This document shows positions 7,745 to 13,857 of a stretch of 31,342 bases of DNA, piece after piece. Under the pieces are notes generated by a model that was not told where the DNA came from, did not search any database, and was given only the letters and a program-made list of their open reading frames with translations. Each line of letters opens with the position of its first letter. Positions within the stretch are counted from its first letter, which is position 1. The DNA is from Sodaliphilus sp050873765 (lineage in GTDB: Bacteria; Bacteroidota; Bacteroidia; Bacteroidales; Muribaculaceae), in NCBI GenBank assembly GCA_050873765.1, contig JBNMJK010000027.1:1-31342 (forward strand). Reading direction: 5' to 3'. The position numbers and the translations under genes are program-made.

Positions 7745-8203
7745 TTAGAAGTCGTCTTGGTCTTGGTCTTGAATTTCTGCTTGGCACATTTCATCGTATT
7801 CTTCCCATTCAGGGTCTTCTGCGGCCTCAAACGTGAGAGGCAGCATAGGGAAGGCGGCAAGCACCTCATTGATTTTACGCTGGAAAATGTAGAGGCTTCG
7901 TGTGTAGAACACCCAGTTGCGCTGGCCGTCGCCGGTGTAGATGCCGGTGTTCACAGCGGTGGGGTCTTTGGCGAAGCAGTTCTCAATGGCGTCCTGCACC
8001 TTCTCCATCAGCGAGGAGGTGTCGATGTCGGGCATACCCGTCGAGTCGGGCTTGTAGGTCCAGGTCATTTCTATGCGGTAGATGTATTTTTGCGTGTCGC
8101 GCACATTGTCCAGGCCGCGGCGGCCCGTCACCATGATGAGGTTGCCGTTTTCCGCTTCTGTGGGCGCGGTCCACCAGTCGGTGGAGATGTGGAGTCTTGC
8201 CAT
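7745..8203 (-). CDS. DUF695-like protein
   Basis: A 152-residue soluble protein with no signal peptide. The second half (RNWVFYTRSLYIFQRKINEVL, then FEAAEDPEWEEYDEM) resembles the C-terminal part of DUF695 domains, in which an aromatic strand is followed by a helix and a D-P-x-W-x-x-Y motif. The N-terminal half carries WWTAPTEAENGNLIMVTGRRGLD, also compatible with that domain. The C-terminus is very acidic (QDQDQDDF). The function of DUF695 is unknown. The gene is first in a two-gene unit with the membrane protein downstream (15-base gap) and is divergent from rmuC. The family call is by motif memory and should be treated as probable. Confidence 0.7.
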   Translation of the reverse strand: MARLHISTDWWTAPTEAENGNLIMVTGRRGLDNVRDTQKYIYRIEMTWTYKPDSTGMPDIDTSSLMEKVQDAIENCFAKDPTAVNTGIYTGDGQRNWVFYTRSLYIFQRKINEVLAAFPMLPLTFEAAEDPEWEEYDEMCQAEIQDQDQDDF

Positions 8204-8313
8204 AATGCTTGATGCAGATGCTATATTTTTTTAGTTGATGGGATAAAATTAAAAAACTTTATCGAAATCACCAATTTTAGGTATCACTATTTTTTTTGTC
8301 GGGCGAAAAAAGC

Positions 8314-8321
8314 TAACTTTG
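8314..8321 (+). promoter_or_regulatory. probable -7 box of rmuC
   Basis: TAACTTTG matches the consensus exactly. The -33 position is a T-run (8290-8297) rather than TTTG. It lies 48 bases before the rmuC start in the 166-base divergent spacer. Only a weak TAATTTTA is seen on the other strand for the DUF695-like gene. Confidence 0.5.
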
Positions 8322-8369
8322 ATGTGTAAATTCTAATAGACACACAAATTTAAATCTATCAAAATCATC

Positions 8370-9521
8370 ATGACGGTAACAATCTTAATCATTGTAGTGG
8401 TGGCGGCGCTGCTGGCAGCAGGCGTTCTGGCCTCGATGCTGATGCGCGAGCGTGTGCAAAATGCGCGTGTGCAGGAGCAGGTGCGCCTTTTGGGCGAAGA
8501 GCAGCGGCGGCTCAGGGAAGACTCAAGGCTGGTGTTTAAAGATGTGGCACAGCAGCTGCTGAAGGAGCAGAGCCGCACTATCCGCGACGACAACAGCGCG
8601 CGTATGGACGCGATAGTGAAGCCGCTGAAGGAGAATCTCGACAGTCTGAAGCGCACAATCGACAGCTACAAGACCGAGCAAGTGAGCTATGCCTCGGCAC
8701 TGAAGCAGCAAATCAAGGACCTCAGCGACATGAACCGCAACATCGGGCTGGAGGCGAAAGAACTGACGCTTGCCCTCAGGGGCGACAGCAAGGCGCAGGG
8801 CGACTGGGGTGAAATGGTGCTGAAGCAGATTCTCGACCTGTCGGGACTGCAAGAGGGCGTGAACTATGAAACGCAGATGACGCGCGACACCGATGGCCGT
8901 GTGCTCAAAGGCGAGGAGGGAGGCAGACTGAGGCCTGATGTGGTGTTTTTTATGCCCGACAACAAGCGGCTGGTGATCGACTCCAAGACTTCGCTCACGG
9001 CTTACATCGACTATGTGAATGCCGCCGACGAAGTGGAGCGGGCCGATGCCCTGAAGCGTCATTTGACCAGTGTGAGAAAGCATGTAGATGAATTGGCGGC
9101 TAAAAAATACCAGGACATCAAGGACTCGGCCGACTTTGTGATGATGTTTGTGCCCAATGAGCCTGCCTATATGCTGGCAATGAGCGGCGATGCCTCACTT
9201 TGGGAGTATGCCTACAAGCGGCAGGTGGTGATCGTAAGCCCCACGCACCTGATATCGGTGGTGAAGCTCATCAGCCAACTGTGGGCGCGCGACCGCCAGT
9301 CAAAAAATGCCATTGCCATTGCCGATGAGGCAGGAAAAATGTACGATAAACTGGTGGGTTTCATCGCCGACATGGATCAAGTGGGAAAGGCACTCGATGG
9401 CGCGCAAAAAGCCCATGCCGAGGCGCTGAAAAAGTTGTCGGAAGGGCGGGGCAATCTTGTGAGCCGCGCCACCAAAATCAAAGAACTCGGAGCAAAGGCC
9501 TCCAAGCTCCTCCCCGAATAA
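8370..9521 (+). CDS. rmuC: DNA recombination protein RmuC
   Basis: A 383-residue RmuC-family protein, linked in E. coli to limiting inversions and rearrangements at short repeats. It has an N-terminal membrane anchor (residues 2-25, VTILIIVVVAALLAAGVLAS), a charged coiled coil (about 26-135), and the RmuC domain with GDWGEMVLKQIL (144-155). The PD-(D/E)xK-like core is RLRPDVVFFMPDNKRLVIDSK (about 186-206), with Asp190 and Asp204/Lys206 as candidate nuclease residues. The rest (MMFVPNEPAYM, VIVSPTHLISVVKLI) is also typical. The gene is divergent from the DUF695-like gene. Its last codons and stop (9514-9527) are one arm of a 14-bp inverted repeat whose other arm is the end of serB. No strong terminator follows. 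Confidence 0.93.
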   Translation: MTVTILIIVVVAALLAAGVLASMLMRERVQNARVQEQVRLLGEEQRRLREDSRLVFKDVAQQLLKEQSRTIRDDNSARMDAIVKPLKENLDSLKRTIDSYKTEQVSYASALKQQIKDLSDMNRNIGLEAKELTLALRGDSKAQGDWGEMVLKQILDLSGLQEGVNYETQMTRDTDGRVLKGEEGGRLRPDVVFFMPDNKRLVIDSKTSLTAYIDYVNAADEVERADALKRHLTSVRKHVDELAAKKYQDIKDSADFVMMFVPNEPAYMLAMSGDASLWEYAYKRQVVIVSPTHLISVVKLISQLWARDRQSKNAIAIADEAGKMYDKLVGFIADMDQVGKALDGAQKAHAEALKKLSEGRGNLVSRATKIKELGAKASKLLPE

Positions 9522-9527
9522 TCCCCC
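9514..9527 (+). repeat. left arm of 14-bp inverted repeat
   Basis: ccgaataatccccc, overlapping the rmuC stop codon. It is the exact reverse complement of 10140-10153, which overlaps the serB stop. The two arms enclose the KilA-N/methylase scar. Confidence 0.6.
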
Positions 9528-9653
9528 AGCCCAGTCATCACTTTTTCTAAAAAAAGCGAACCTTCAAAGGAATTGTTAAACTTGGAATTTGGATAATCCA
9601 TGGACCAACGCATAAAGGTTGCTGGTTTGTGTAAACTTCCGCATTTTTAAACA

Positions 9654-10022
9654 TTATATTTGTGGGCTTAACCACATTCCAAAGTGGTAGGCAATGTCGC
9701 GATGAGCGTATGTTCCACCATATCGACCTGCTCTCGCCATGATGCCTATGGCACCTGTTCTTTGTATCCAGGACTTCACGGAAAGAACGAAGTTGTTACT
9801 GCCAGCAGCGTTTCTAATTGTACCGAATTCGGTACAATTAAAGTTGGGATTATATAGCATTTTCCATTCACCAAGATATTCTATTGTGCTTTTGAGGCTC
9901 ATCCATCTGAAAATAATATGCTCTTGCATTTGGCTATGTGCCATATCAGTCAAAGAGATATAATCTTCGTTTTGCACATTGACAACAGATATTTCTGTAT
10001 TTTCAACTTTAAATTTTGCCAT
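9654..10022 (-). pseudogene. KilA-N domain protein, truncated at its C-terminus
   Basis: A 122-residue frame matches the N-terminal KilA-N DNA-binding domain found in phage and mobile-element proteins of Bacteroidales: DYISLTDMAHSQ near residue 20, WMSLKSTIEYLGEWKMLYNPNF, then GRYGGTYAHRDIAYHFGMWLSP. Intact relatives continue after SP with a helix of the type FxxYLIKEFQRLK and a further C-terminal region, giving roughly 250-300 residues. Here the frame stops three codons after SP, at a point where AT-rich sequence with a promoter-like box begins. The gene is therefore probably a remnant of a larger one cut by a deletion or recombination. It may still be expressed as a short DNA-binding protein, but no promoter was seen and its upstream neighbour is itself a methylase fragment. 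Confidence 0.75.
9655..9662 (+). promoter_or_regulatory. orphan -7-like box at the KilA-N truncation point
   Basis: TATATTTG on the plus strand matches the consensus. The nearest TTTG (9626-9629) is too far away (25 nt). No plus-strand gene lies downstream; it reads into the antisense of the KilA-N fragment. It could be a chance match or a relic of a lost gene. Confidence 0.3.
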
Positions 10023-10028
10023 ACTATT

Positions 10029-10145
10029 TCACTGTTTAAAACTACGGAACAACATAGCGCCACCGCCAACGAATGGCTCTATGCATGTTGTATTATCCCA
10101 ATTATCAAAGTCAGATGAAAGTCTTTCCTCCAGTTGGTGGGGGGA
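10029..10145 (-). pseudogene. remnant of a Dam-type DNA adenine methyltransferase
   Basis: Directly after the serB stop codon, and in the same reading frame, 38 codons run to a TGA at 10029-10031. They encode ERLSSDFDNWDNTTCIEPFV followed by GGGAML. The IEPFVGGGAM block is the AdoMet-binding motif I (FxGxG) of Dam/DpnM-type adenine methylases, and the preceding segment resembles the region just before it in full-length proteins. The N-terminal GGK motif and everything after motif I, including DPPY, are missing. The similarity ends shortly before the KilA-N start, so there appear to be two junctions within 120 bases. This is a scar of a restriction-modification or prophage gene, not a working enzyme. 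Confidence 0.7.
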
Positions 10146-10153
10146 TTATTCGG
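10140..10153 (-). repeat. right arm of 14-bp inverted repeat
   Basis: gggggattattcgg on the plus strand, so on the minus strand it reads as the arm at 9514-9527. It overlaps the serB stop codon and the junction with the methylase remnant. Confidence 0.6.
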
Positions 10154-11378
10154 AAATGAAGGAGTCTTTGAAGCCGAGGAAGTAGAGCACGCCGTCGAGC
10201 CCGATGGTGGAGATGCTCTGCTGTGCGGTTTCCTTCACCTTGGGCTTGGCGCGGAAAGCGATTCCAAGGCCCGCGGTTTTGAGCATGGGAAGGTCGTTGG
10301 CGCCGTCGCCCACAGCGATGGTCTGCGCAATGTTCACGTTCTCCACTTGTGCAAGCAGGGTGAGCAGTTCGGCTTTGCGGCGTCCGTCCACAATTTCACC
10401 GAGGTAGTGGCCGGTGAGTTTGCCGTTGTCGTCGATTTCAAGTTCGTTGGCATACACATAGTCGATGCCGTATCTGTTTTTCAGCACATTGCCAAAGTAG
10501 GTGAATCCGCCCGATAGAATAGCAATCTTGTAGCCCGTGCGCTTGAGCACGCGCATGAGCCTGTCCACGCCCTCAGTGATGGGAAGATGGTCGGCAATGT
10601 CCTTCATCACGCTCACGTCGAGCCCTTTCAGCAGAGCCACTCGCTTGGTGAAACTTTCTTTGAAGTCGATTTCGCCACGCATTGCGCTTGCCGTGATGGC
10701 TTTCACCTCGTCGCCCACGCCGGCTCGCATAGCCAGTTCATCGATACACTCCGTTTGAATGAGCGTGGAGTCCATATCGAAGCAGATGAGGCGGCGGCAG
10801 CGGCGATACATATTGTCTTCCTGGAGCGACACGTCGAAACCCAAGTCGGTGCTGATGCGCATAAACTCCGCCTGCATGGCCTCCTTGTCGATAGGGTTGC
10901 CTCGCACCGAGAACTCGATGCACGAGCGCTGTGGCGTGTTCTCCCCGCCATAGAGGGGAATACGGCCGGTGAGGCGCTTGATGTCGTCGATGTTAAGTCC
11001 TTGCTGTGCCACAATGCCGCTGATGGCAGAGATTTGCTCGGCGGTGATTTCGCGGCCCAGTATGGTGATGATGTAGCGGTTTTTCCCTTGCAGGCTCACC
11101 CATTCCTGATAGTCGTCGAGGGCGATAGGCGTGTAGTTGATGGTCACGCCCATTTCCGTGGCCTTAAAAAACAGCTCCTTCATGATTTCGCCGCTGAGGG
11201 TGCTTGTGGTCTTGAACAGAATGCCGAGCGAGAGGCGGTGGTGAATATCACTTTGGCCAATGTCGAGAATAGTGGAGCCGAATTTGCCGAGTATGCCCGT
11301 GAGGGCTGAGGTTACGCCCGGCTTGTCGTGGCCGGATATGCTGATAAGGATGATTTCGTCTTTTTCGTTGGTGGTCAT
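10146..11378 (-). CDS. serB: phosphoserine phosphatase SerB with two ACT domains
   Basis: A 410-residue enzyme for the last step of serine synthesis (O-phospho-L-serine to serine). The N-terminal half has two ACT-like regulatory domains: residues 9-90, beginning IILISISGHDKPGVTSALT, and about 102-185, beginning YIITILGREITAEQIS. The HAD catalytic domain follows, with CFDMDSTLIQTECIDELA (nucleophile Asp201, acid/base Asp203), the SerB-specific MRGEIDFKESF, motif II ILSGGFTYF (Ser289) and motif IV AVGDGANDLPML (Asp358, Asp362). The ACT domains suggest serine feedback control. A -7 box (TATTTTTG) lies 28 bases upstream of the start. The stop codon coincides with one arm of the 14-bp inverted repeat, and methylase remnant sequence follows immediately. 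Confidence 0.95.
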   Translation of the reverse strand: MTTNEKDEIILISISGHDKPGVTSALTGILGKFGSTILDIGQSDIHHRLSLGILFKTTSTLSGEIMKELFFKATEMGVTINYTPIALDDYQEWVSLQGKNRYIITILGREITAEQISAISGIVAQQGLNIDDIKRLTGRIPLYGGENTPQRSCIEFSVRGNPIDKEAMQAEFMRISTDLGFDVSLQEDNMYRRCRRLICFDMDSTLIQTECIDELAMRAGVGDEVKAITASAMRGEIDFKESFTKRVALLKGLDVSVMKDIADHLPITEGVDRLMRVLKRTGYKIAILSGGFTYFGNVLKNRYGIDYVYANELEIDDNGKLTGHYLGEIVDGRRKAELLTLLAQVENVNIAQTIAVGDGANDLPMLKTAGLGIAFRAKPKVKETAQQSISTIGLDGVLYFLGFKDSFISE

Positions 11379-11405
11379 GTGTAGTTATTTTCTTTTTTTG
11401 AAGCA

Positions 11406-11413
11406 CAAAAATA
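11406..11413 (-). promoter_or_regulatory. probable -7 box of serB
   Basis: TATTTTTG on the minus strand fits TAnnTTTG. No clear -33 box is seen. The leader would be about 20 nt. Confidence 0.45.
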
Positions 11414-11608
11414 ATGATAATTTTCCATTTCTGCTTCTTGTTTTCCACATTCTTTTGTGAGAGGGCTGCATGGGCGCTTATAGGCCGTGATATAGGCGTG
11501 TTTTAACATTTTAAGTTAAAAATATTCGCGTTTTAGTATTTGCGACACTGGCCATGTAGTGCAAATGTCATATAATCAACGTGTTGGTCGGTTTTGCTTT
11601 GTTAAAGA

Positions 11609-11640
11609 TTTGGATTCGTAAAACTTTTGTTGTAACTTTG
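11609..11640 (+). promoter_or_regulatory. promoter of the thioredoxin-fold gene
   Basis: TTTG (11609-11612), a 20-nt spacer and TAACTTTG (11633-11640) match both boxes. Transcription should start near 11647, leaving a leader of about 160 nt that holds a 33-codon ORF. The rest of the serB-to-here spacer (11414-11608) shows nothing beyond AT-rich sequence. Confidence 0.8.
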
Positions 11641-11687
11641 CAGCGGTAAATGAGATATGTGGTCATTTCAGTTAGCAATCCAAAGCC

Positions 11688-11789
11688 ATGTATTTTTACC
11701 CGCTGGCCACAGAGGTGGCGGTGATGCCGAAACTCGGCGAAGGTCTGTTGCACCTAAGGCGTGATGCTTTTGAACTGGCCTTTTTGTGA
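11688..11789 (+). CDS. possible 33-residue leader ORF
   Basis: An ATG-initiated frame in the leader of the thioredoxin-fold gene runs 33 codons to a TGA 17 bases before that gene's start. The peptide begins MYFYPLATEVAVMPKLGEGL and ends in a charged then hydrophobic tail (RRDAFELAFL), a reasonable protein-like composition. No family was recognised. The short gap would allow translational coupling. Other frames in this leader are also open for 24-35 codons, so this may be chance. Part of the region (11700-11723) can form an imperfect CCGC..GCGG hairpin. Confidence 0.25.
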   Translation: MYFYPLATEVAVMPKLGEGLLHLRRDAFELAFL

Positions 11790-11806
11790 AATGAAAAAAT
11801 TGATTT

Positions 11807-12283
11807 ATGAAGAAAACACTTATTCTTTTTGTGGGTATTGTGGTTTTATTCATCTTGGCCTCTGCCGGTAGTGGCAACTACTATGGCGTGGAAGTTGGCG
11901 AGCAAGCGCCAAACTTTGAGGTGGGCAACGATGCGAACTCGGTGCAGCTTCAGAATTTAAGAGGCAAGTATGTGGTAGTGACCTTTTGGTCGTCGGCCGA
12001 CGCTGATTCCCGAATTGCGAATATTCGCTACGACCGGGCTGCCAGCAGTAATAAATCGCTTGAGCACGTGGCTCTCAATTTTGATGAAAGCCCGCTTTTG
12101 TGGAAAGAAATCTGCAAGCTCGACGGTTTGAACACAAGCTCACAATTCTACGCACACAATGAGGCTGGCGCCAAATTGCTGAAGGCGTGGAATCAAAACC
12201 AAGGGTTTACTTCTCTGCTCATCGACCCGCATGGCGTGGTGGTGGCGCAGAACCCTTCAGAAAAGATGTTGAAACAACTCTAA
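11807..12283 (+). CDS. thioredoxin-fold (TlpA-like) protein lacking the CxxC
   Basis: A 158-residue protein with an N-terminal membrane anchor or signal (residues 4-22, TLILFVGIVVLFILASAGS), so probably periplasm-facing. The fold is recognisable from VGEQAPNFEV (30-39), the strand LRGKYVVVTFWSS (51-63) and SLLIDPHGVVVAQNP (136-150), as in AhpC/TSA-TlpA proteins of Bacteroidales. Where active members have WCxxC, this protein has WSSADADS. The usual cis-Pro region before the last strands reads NQGFTSLLID without the proline. The only cysteine is Cys103. It is therefore unlikely to be a thiol oxidoreductase; a binding or structural role is inferred. It has its own promoter and a terminator 27 bases after the stop. 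Confidence 0.75.
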   Translation: MKKTLILFVGIVVLFILASAGSGNYYGVEVGEQAPNFEVGNDANSVQLQNLRGKYVVVTFWSSADADSRIANIRYDRAASSNKSLEHVALNFDESPLLWKEICKLDGLNTSSQFYAHNEAGAKLLKAWNQNQGFTSLLIDPHGVVVAQNPSEKMLKQL

Positions 12284-12308
12284 CACACACTCTTACATTA
12301 ACAAAGCT

Positions 12309-12349
12309 GTCCAGGTTCCACCAATATGGAGCTTGGGCTTTTTATTTTT
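12309..12349 (+). terminator. intrinsic terminator of the thioredoxin-fold gene
   Basis: A 12-bp stem including G-U pairs: 12309-12320 with 12327-12338 and a 6-nt loop, followed by TTTTTATTTTTG. The remaining part of the 12284-12622 spacer is AT-rich, with CA/TG-rich sequence at 12351-12387 that could form a weak hairpin. Confidence 0.75.
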
Positions 12350-12552
12350 GTGCCTCACACAGATCACACAGGGTTTTTTGTGTGTGGTGCGATTATAGAG
12401 ACAATGGTGCACAATTTTTTGGGGATTGATGGCGGTTTATATCGTTTTTTTTGATTGGATAGGTTTTTGTCTTTATTGTCTTTTTTAGGGTTTTAGCCAA
12501 GGTAGGCTTAGACTGTTTGAAAATATTTATTTTGGCTGTGTGTGGGGACGAT

Positions 12553-12598
12553 GAAAATAAAAGCAGCACTGAGATGTGTTATTAGCTCGGTGCTGCTT
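12553..12598 (-). terminator. intrinsic terminator of the M23 peptidase gene
   Basis: The arms 12561-12573 and 12586-12598 pair over 13 bp with one G-U and a 12-nt loop. On the minus strand the stem is followed by TTATTTTC. It starts 25 bases past the stop codon of the gene at 12623. Confidence 0.8.
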
Positions 12599-12622
12599 CT
12601 ATTATGATATGTAATATATAGA

Positions 12623-13381
12623 TTATTTGCTGCTATAGTTGCGCGACTCCTGATAAGTGGATTTCGTGAACAGGTAGGTGTCGGTGTGGGTGCATCGGTT
12701 TCTGAAGTCGAAGATGGCCTCAGGGTTGATGGCATAGCCCATAAAGCGAGTCTCGAAGTGGAGGTGTGGGCCAGTGCTGCGGCCGGTGTTGCCAGCTAAG
12801 GCAATGGGCTGACCTGCCTTCACATATTGGTTGGGCTTCACCAGAAAGCGTGAAAGGTGACCGTAAACGGTTTCGAGGCTGTTTTCGTGACGGATAATCA
12901 CATAGAAGCCGTAGCCGCCACGCTCGTATTTTGTAAGGCGGATTCTTCCGCTGAATGCTGCATACACGGTGTCGCCGATGGCTGCGCGAATGTCCACACC
13001 CTTGTGTGTGCGTTTGAAGCGAGCACGATAGCCGTATGGCGAAGTGAGGTAGTTTTGCTTGACGGGCATCACATAGTTGCGCACATTGATGCGCTTGCTG
13101 TTGGGCACGTTGGCATCCTTATAGGGGTTCACCAGTCCACTTTCCCAGCCTTCGGTGTAGATGTCGGGCTCTGGCTCAATGTCTTCCCAAAGCGCTTTGG
13201 CGTATTTCTGGTTTTCTTCAAGGTGAATTCTTTCGTTGAATTTTGATTGGCGGGCCAACTTGTCGGCATGTGCTTTACGATAGCTTGATACTGAACTTAA
13301 ACTCTGCGCTGAGGCACTGAAAGCCAAACCTGCTGCGATGATAGATGATAGGATAAGTGTGGATAGTCTGTTCAACTTCAT
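12623..13381 (-). CDS. M23 (LytM/gametolysin-like) peptidoglycan endopeptidase, secreted
   Basis: A 252-residue secreted zinc metallopeptidase expected to cut peptide cross-links in peptidoglycan. A signal peptide (residues 1-25, ending AFSASA) is followed by a basic spacer and then the LytM domain. Zinc-binding and catalytic residues are all present: His126 and Asp130 in HKGVD, His175 in YGHLS, and His206/His208 in GPHLHFE. The tail (about 230-252) is Thr/Ser/Tyr-rich. The ATG at 13381 begins MKLNRLSTLI with a proper signal peptide; in-frame starts further upstream lie in a structured leader and are rejected. The gene has its own promoter about 215 bases upstream, with a nested hairpin next to the start codon, and a terminator after the stop. 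Confidence 0.9.
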   Translation of the reverse strand: MKLNRLSTLILSSIIAAGLAFSASAQSLSSVSSYRKAHADKLARQSKFNERIHLEENQKYAKALWEDIEPEPDIYTEGWESGLVNPYKDANVPNSKRINVRNYVMPVKQNYLTSPYGYRARFKRTHKGVDIRAAIGDTVYAAFSGRIRLTKYERGGYGFYVIIRHENSLETVYGHLSRFLVKPNQYVKAGQPIALAGNTGRSTGPHLHFETRFMGYAINPEAIFDFRNRCTHTDTYLFTKSTYQESRNYSSK

Positions 13382-13397
13382 ATATTTCTGTTTAGGG

Positions 13398-13463
13398 GGT
13401 GATGCCGTGCGTGTATCTACGAGGAAGCCTTCATACGGGAAAGGCAGTGGAGAGGGCATCACC
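13398..13463 (-). promoter_or_regulatory. nested-hairpin leader of the M23 gene
   Basis: A perfect 9-bp inverted repeat (GGTGATGCC 13398-13406, GGCATCACC 13455-13463) encloses a 48-nt loop that itself holds GCCTT/AAGGC. It ends 16 bases before the start codon, inside the transcript predicted from the promoter at 13597-13628. It is not followed by a T-tract, so a translational control structure or an intergenic repeat is more likely than a terminator. No known riboswitch was recognised. Confidence 0.5.
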
Positions 13464-13596
13464 AAATTCATAAAAAAATTATGGAGCGGAAGGATAAATA
13501 GTGGAATTTCCTATAAGAGTAGAAACCTGTGAAAAAGGAAATTAAAAAGCTCCAAAGGCAGACATGATTTTCATCTCTGTCGAATTTTTCAACGCT

Positions 13597-13628
13597 CAAA
13601 ATTACCTTTATATTCTGTGAATGGCAAA
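13597..13628 (-). promoter_or_regulatory. promoter of the M23 peptidase gene
   Basis: On the minus strand TTTG (13625-13628), a 20-nt spacer and TAATTTTG (13597-13604). The leader is about 210 nt. The rest of the 476-base spacer to recG (13629-13857) is AT-rich with no gene or clear terminator. Confidence 0.7.
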
Positions 13629-13857
13629 AAATGTGCCTTTAAAATATGTAAAAATGTGTTCTGTTTTGTGTTTAAAAAGCTTTAAATACCGTATTTTTAG
13701 GGAGTTATGGCTTGCTGTGCTAAAATGTTGAAAAATGAAGCTAATTCTTAAATTATCTGAAAATCAGCACAAATGCATGGAAATGTGCAGTTTTTCGGCA
13801 CCTTCGTTTTTGCGTGATGAATCAGAATGGAAGACGTGCACGTAGCGGCAGAATCCG

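Noticed and set aside
12284..12622. Gene or RNA in the 339-base spacer after the thioredoxin-fold gene
   Set aside because: Apart from two terminators and CA/TG-rich sequence, no frame, promoter pair or conserved RNA form was recognised.
13382..13471. 30-codon extension of the M23 peptidase
   Set aside because: It spans the nested-hairpin leader and would precede a standard signal peptide.
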